Of a stretch of 32,084 nucleotides of DNA, positions 30,450 to 32,084 are shown one piece after another. How positions within the stretch are numbered: position 1 is the stretch's first letter; every line of letters starts with the position of its first letter. Below the pieces are notes generated by a model. The model was given only the letters and a program-made list of their open reading frames with translations. It was not told where the DNA came from and did not search any database. A program made the translations under genes and the position numbers. Source of the DNA: JACQAI01 sp035507915. GTDB lineage: Bacteria > Pseudomonadota > Alphaproteobacteria > Elsterales > Elsteraceae. The stretch lies in the NCBI GenBank assembly GCA_035507915.1, contig DATJNS010000502.1, positions 1 through 32,084 on the forward strand, read 5' to 3'.

Positions 30450-30916
30450 GGGAGGCTCCAGGTCAGCACAGGCATCGGTACCTGCAGGAAGTACGAGAAC
30501 AGGACGACGCCGAATGCGCTGATCACGCTCGCGAGGATCAGCGCGCTCTTCCAGGTCGCGGTGCGGTCGCCGAGCGCCGACACGAACACGCACGCGAAGC
30601 TGCCCGGCAGCATCCCGAATTGACCGCACAGCACGAACAGGAGAGGCCCGGCGAGGATGCAGGCCCAGCCTTTCCACTGCGGATCGGCCGGCAGAAAGCC
30701 CTCGTCGGCGCCGCCGGGCGTGATCAGCGCGCTGCCGGCGATCATCAGGCCGAGCGCGATCAGGATGATGCCGAGCGCGGTCGGCATGTAGCCGGGCCCC
30801 ATGCGCACCAGCGTCCCCATGGTGTACTCGGGTCCCTGTATCGCGGCGACCAGGCCGAACAGGATGATCAAGCCCCCGGCGTAATAATCGCGTTTGAATG
30901 TCAGTCTATGCGCCAA
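30446..30916 (-). CDS. tctB: Tripartite tricarboxylate transporter small membrane subunit, TTG start
   Basis: The 156-residue protein has four transmembrane helices and the standard TctB beginning RLTFKRDYYAGGLIILFG and VRMGPGYMPTALGIILIALGL. No ATG or GTG stands before the conserved KRDYYAG; the best start is TTG 30916, with GGAGG five bases upstream. An out-of-frame ATG inside the same site would give a four-codon frame (MLGA, stop), which might reduce initiation. The stop overlaps the tctA start. TctB partners TctA in the inner membrane. The promoter must lie in the 255 bp before it, shared with the divergent gene at 31172. Confidence 0.88.
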   Translation of the reverse strand: MAHRLTFKRDYYAGGLIILFGLVAAIQGPEYTMGTLVRMGPGYMPTALGIILIALGLMIAGSALITPGGADEGFLPADPQWKGWACILAGPLLFVLCGQFGMLPGSFACVFVSALGDRTATWKSALILASVISAFGVVLFSYFLQVPMPVLTWSLP

Positions 30917-31171
30917 GCATTCCTCCAGCAGACGGGCCTCGAGCCGTTGGTTGACGTTTCTGGGTCGCGCCCCGGGGGCGGACCGCCGCATCGTGCCTGT
31001 CTCTCGCGTCCGCGTCCACGGTTCCCTCCAAAATGCGGGGGCGGGCACGCGCGGGCGCAACTTCGGAGTGGGCGCGAGCCTTGCGCCACGGTCCTTGCGA
31101 ATAGGTCGCAGCTCGGAAATGCTCGGGCGGCGACCGACGGAGGATGATATGCGCGTGGCGGGCGCCAGGCC

Positions 31172-31750
31172 ATGAACGCCCATCGGCTCGCGCTGCTCGG
31201 CGCGGCCACCGGCGGCGCGTCGGCGCTCGCCATCCTGGCGTTCAGCCGTCTGATCGAAGCGCCCGGCATCGAGGTCCTCGGCGTCTGCATCGGCGTGCGC
31301 CTGTTCGCGATGTGCAACGGCGCCGACCTGACAGTCTACGTGCTGCCCGGGCTGTTGTTCGGCGTGCCGTTCGCCGGCGTCTTCCTCGCGAGCGGGCGCG
31401 TGTCGCTGCCGGGCGGCATCGTCTTTGGTCTGGCGTCGGTGATCGCCAATGCAGCCGCGGTCGCCGCGAGCCTGGCGGCGCGCGACCTGCTGGGCCATGT
31501 CGTCCATGGCCCGCTGCAGCTCGCGGTCACGGGCGCCATCGGCGGTGCGGTCGGCGGGGGGCTGCTCGCCCTGAGTGTGCGCCGCCTCCTCGTGCCGATC
31601 GCGTGGATGCGGCCGTGGGCGGTCGGTACGGCGCTCGGGCTGCTGCTGGCGCTGTGGGAGACCGGCGTCGGCATGTTCGTCTTCTACATCCTGTGGCAGG
31701 CGGGCTACGCCGCCGCGCTGGCCGGGGTGCCGCGGCGGCGATCCGATTAA
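31172..31750 (+). CDS. Small multi-pass membrane protein of unknown function
   Basis: The 192-residue protein has about six hydrophobic segments (roughly 5-25, 35-50, 56-72, 80-103, 115-135 and 148-175) and few charged residues, so it is an inner-membrane protein. Distinct stretches are VRLFAMCNGADLTVYVLPGLLFGVPF and WETGVGMFVFYILWQAGYA. I do not recognise the family. No good ribosome site precedes ATG 31172 (GCCAGGCC). It diverges from the tctBAC operon and precedes the GGDEF gene by 165 bp. A relationship to either is unproven. Confidence 0.7.
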   Translation: MNAHRLALLGAATGGASALAILAFSRLIEAPGIEVLGVCIGVRLFAMCNGADLTVYVLPGLLFGVPFAGVFLASGRVSLPGGIVFGLASVIANAAAVAASLAARDLLGHVVHGPLQLAVTGAIGGAVGGGLLALSVRRLLVPIAWMRPWAVGTALGLLLALWETGVGMFVFYILWQAGYAAALAGVPRRRSD

Positions 31751-31849
31751 ACCGTCGCGCCGGGGTGCTCGCGGCCTGTGACGGGCTTCACAGCTCGGCA
31801 ACTCAGGATCTTCCATGATCCGGATCGCCGAGCCCGCCGTACCGCTTAA

Positions 31850-31897
31850 ACGGCGCACACGATTTAATAACCATTTGATCGTATTTTAGATATTTGG
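31850..31897 (+). promoter_or_regulatory. AT-rich island before the GGDEF gene
   Basis: A stretch of about 45 bp (CACACGATTTAATAACC, then TTGATCGTATTTTAGATATTT) is far richer in A/T than the surrounding DNA and lies 20 bp before the Shine-Dalgarno GGGAGGAG. It most likely contains the promoter, but I cannot align clear -35 and -10 boxes with normal spacing. A weak hairpin CGCCGT/ACGGCG precedes it and may end the membrane-protein transcript. Confidence 0.4.
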
Positions 31898-31915
31898 CGG
31901 GAGGAGCCTCATCCA

Positions 31916-32084
31916 ATGCGTACGCCGATCGGTCAGTCACGCCCCGCTGGACGCGCGAGATCGCGCAAGTCGCAGCGGGAGGCGGTCGACGATGAAACCG
32001 GGCTGCCCACGCGTGAGGCCTTCTTCGCCGCCTTGACCCAGGCCGTCTCGGGGGGAGGCGGGGCGGCGGGGACGCTCGCCATCG
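31916..32084 (+). CDS. Start of a GGDEF-type (diguanylate cyclase-like) protein, cut by window edge
   Basis: The ATG at 31916 follows GGGAGGAG at about 9 bases. Only 56 residues are seen. After a basic N-terminus (RPAGRARSRKSQRE) comes DDETGLPTREAFFAALTQAV, which fits the DxLTGLPNRxxFxxxL opening of GGDEF domains. The active-site GGDEF loop lies outside, so enzyme activity cannot be judged. If confirmed, it would make c-di-GMP, the ligand of the PilZ protein at 3.1 kb. Confidence 0.6.
   Translation, partial: MRTPIGQSRPAGRARSRKSQREAVDDETGLPTREAFFAALTQAVSGGGGAAGTLAI

Overview
The window is about 32 kb of very GC-rich, gene-dense DNA. It reads as a chromosomal segment of a free-living alphaproteobacterium, probably a Rhodospirillales/Reyranella-like soil or water organism. 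This is inferred from gene content: a TctCBA tripartite tricarboxylate transporter, several CoA-transferases, a PAS_5-type protein, a class IIIb-type cyclase and a GTCATTGCGAG-type dispersed palindrome. I see no rRNA, tRNA, CRISPR array, insertion sequence or phage gene. Partial genes lie at both ends: a DUF3124 lipid- or envelope-type protein on the left and the start of a GGDEF protein on the right.

Left part (1-9.8 kb). A lone thiamine-diphosphate-binding subunit overlaps tail to tail with an endonuclease/exonuclease/phosphatase-family protein. A luciferase-like flavin oxidoreductase, a PilZ protein, a SnoaL/DUF4440 protein, DUF2905 and a small charged protein follow. A tight operon then encodes both subunits of a 3-oxoacid-type CoA-transferase, a protein with two tandem ferredoxin-like (EthD/DUF4286-like) domains, and a family III CoA-transferase. 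A small cytochrome c without the usual axial Met, a ferritin-like diiron protein and a glycine-zipper surface lipoprotein close this part.

Middle (9.9-15.7 kb). This part holds a hydroxyquinol-1,2-dioxygenase-type intradiol enzyme, a cytoplasmic MsrP/sulfite-oxidase-fold molybdoenzyme, and a ClC channel/transporter with CBS domains. Next is a two-gene operon of a TetR repressor and a GrdB/PrdB-family protein. The latter reading frame crosses an in-frame TGA that I read as selenocysteine (UxxC motif, with a SECIS-like hairpin immediately downstream). A TTTTGT...ACAAAA palindrome covers the operon promoter.

Right-middle (15.8-23.5 kb). A membrane adenylate/guanylate cyclase comes first. A four-gene overlapping operon follows: a TIGR04282/DUF2064 nucleotidyl/glycosyltransferase-like protein, a multi-pass mannosyltransferase-like protein, a radical SAM/SPASM enzyme and a GT2 glycosyltransferase. 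It looks like an uncharacterised glycolipid or glycan assembly unit. After it come a pseudo-receiver domain protein whose phosphorylation Asp is Glu, an alpha/beta-hydrolase lipoprotein and a PAS_5 protein.

Right part (23.6-32.1 kb). An MFS transporter sits downstream of a small heme-copper-oxidase-like membrane protein. Guanine deaminase is next, converging on a Tat-exported sugar-type ABC binding protein without permease genes. The tctBAC transporter operon, a small membrane protein and the start of a diguanylate-cyclase-type gene finish the window. The best candidates for new biology are the TetR-selenoprotein operon and the radical-SAM/glycosyltransferase operon.
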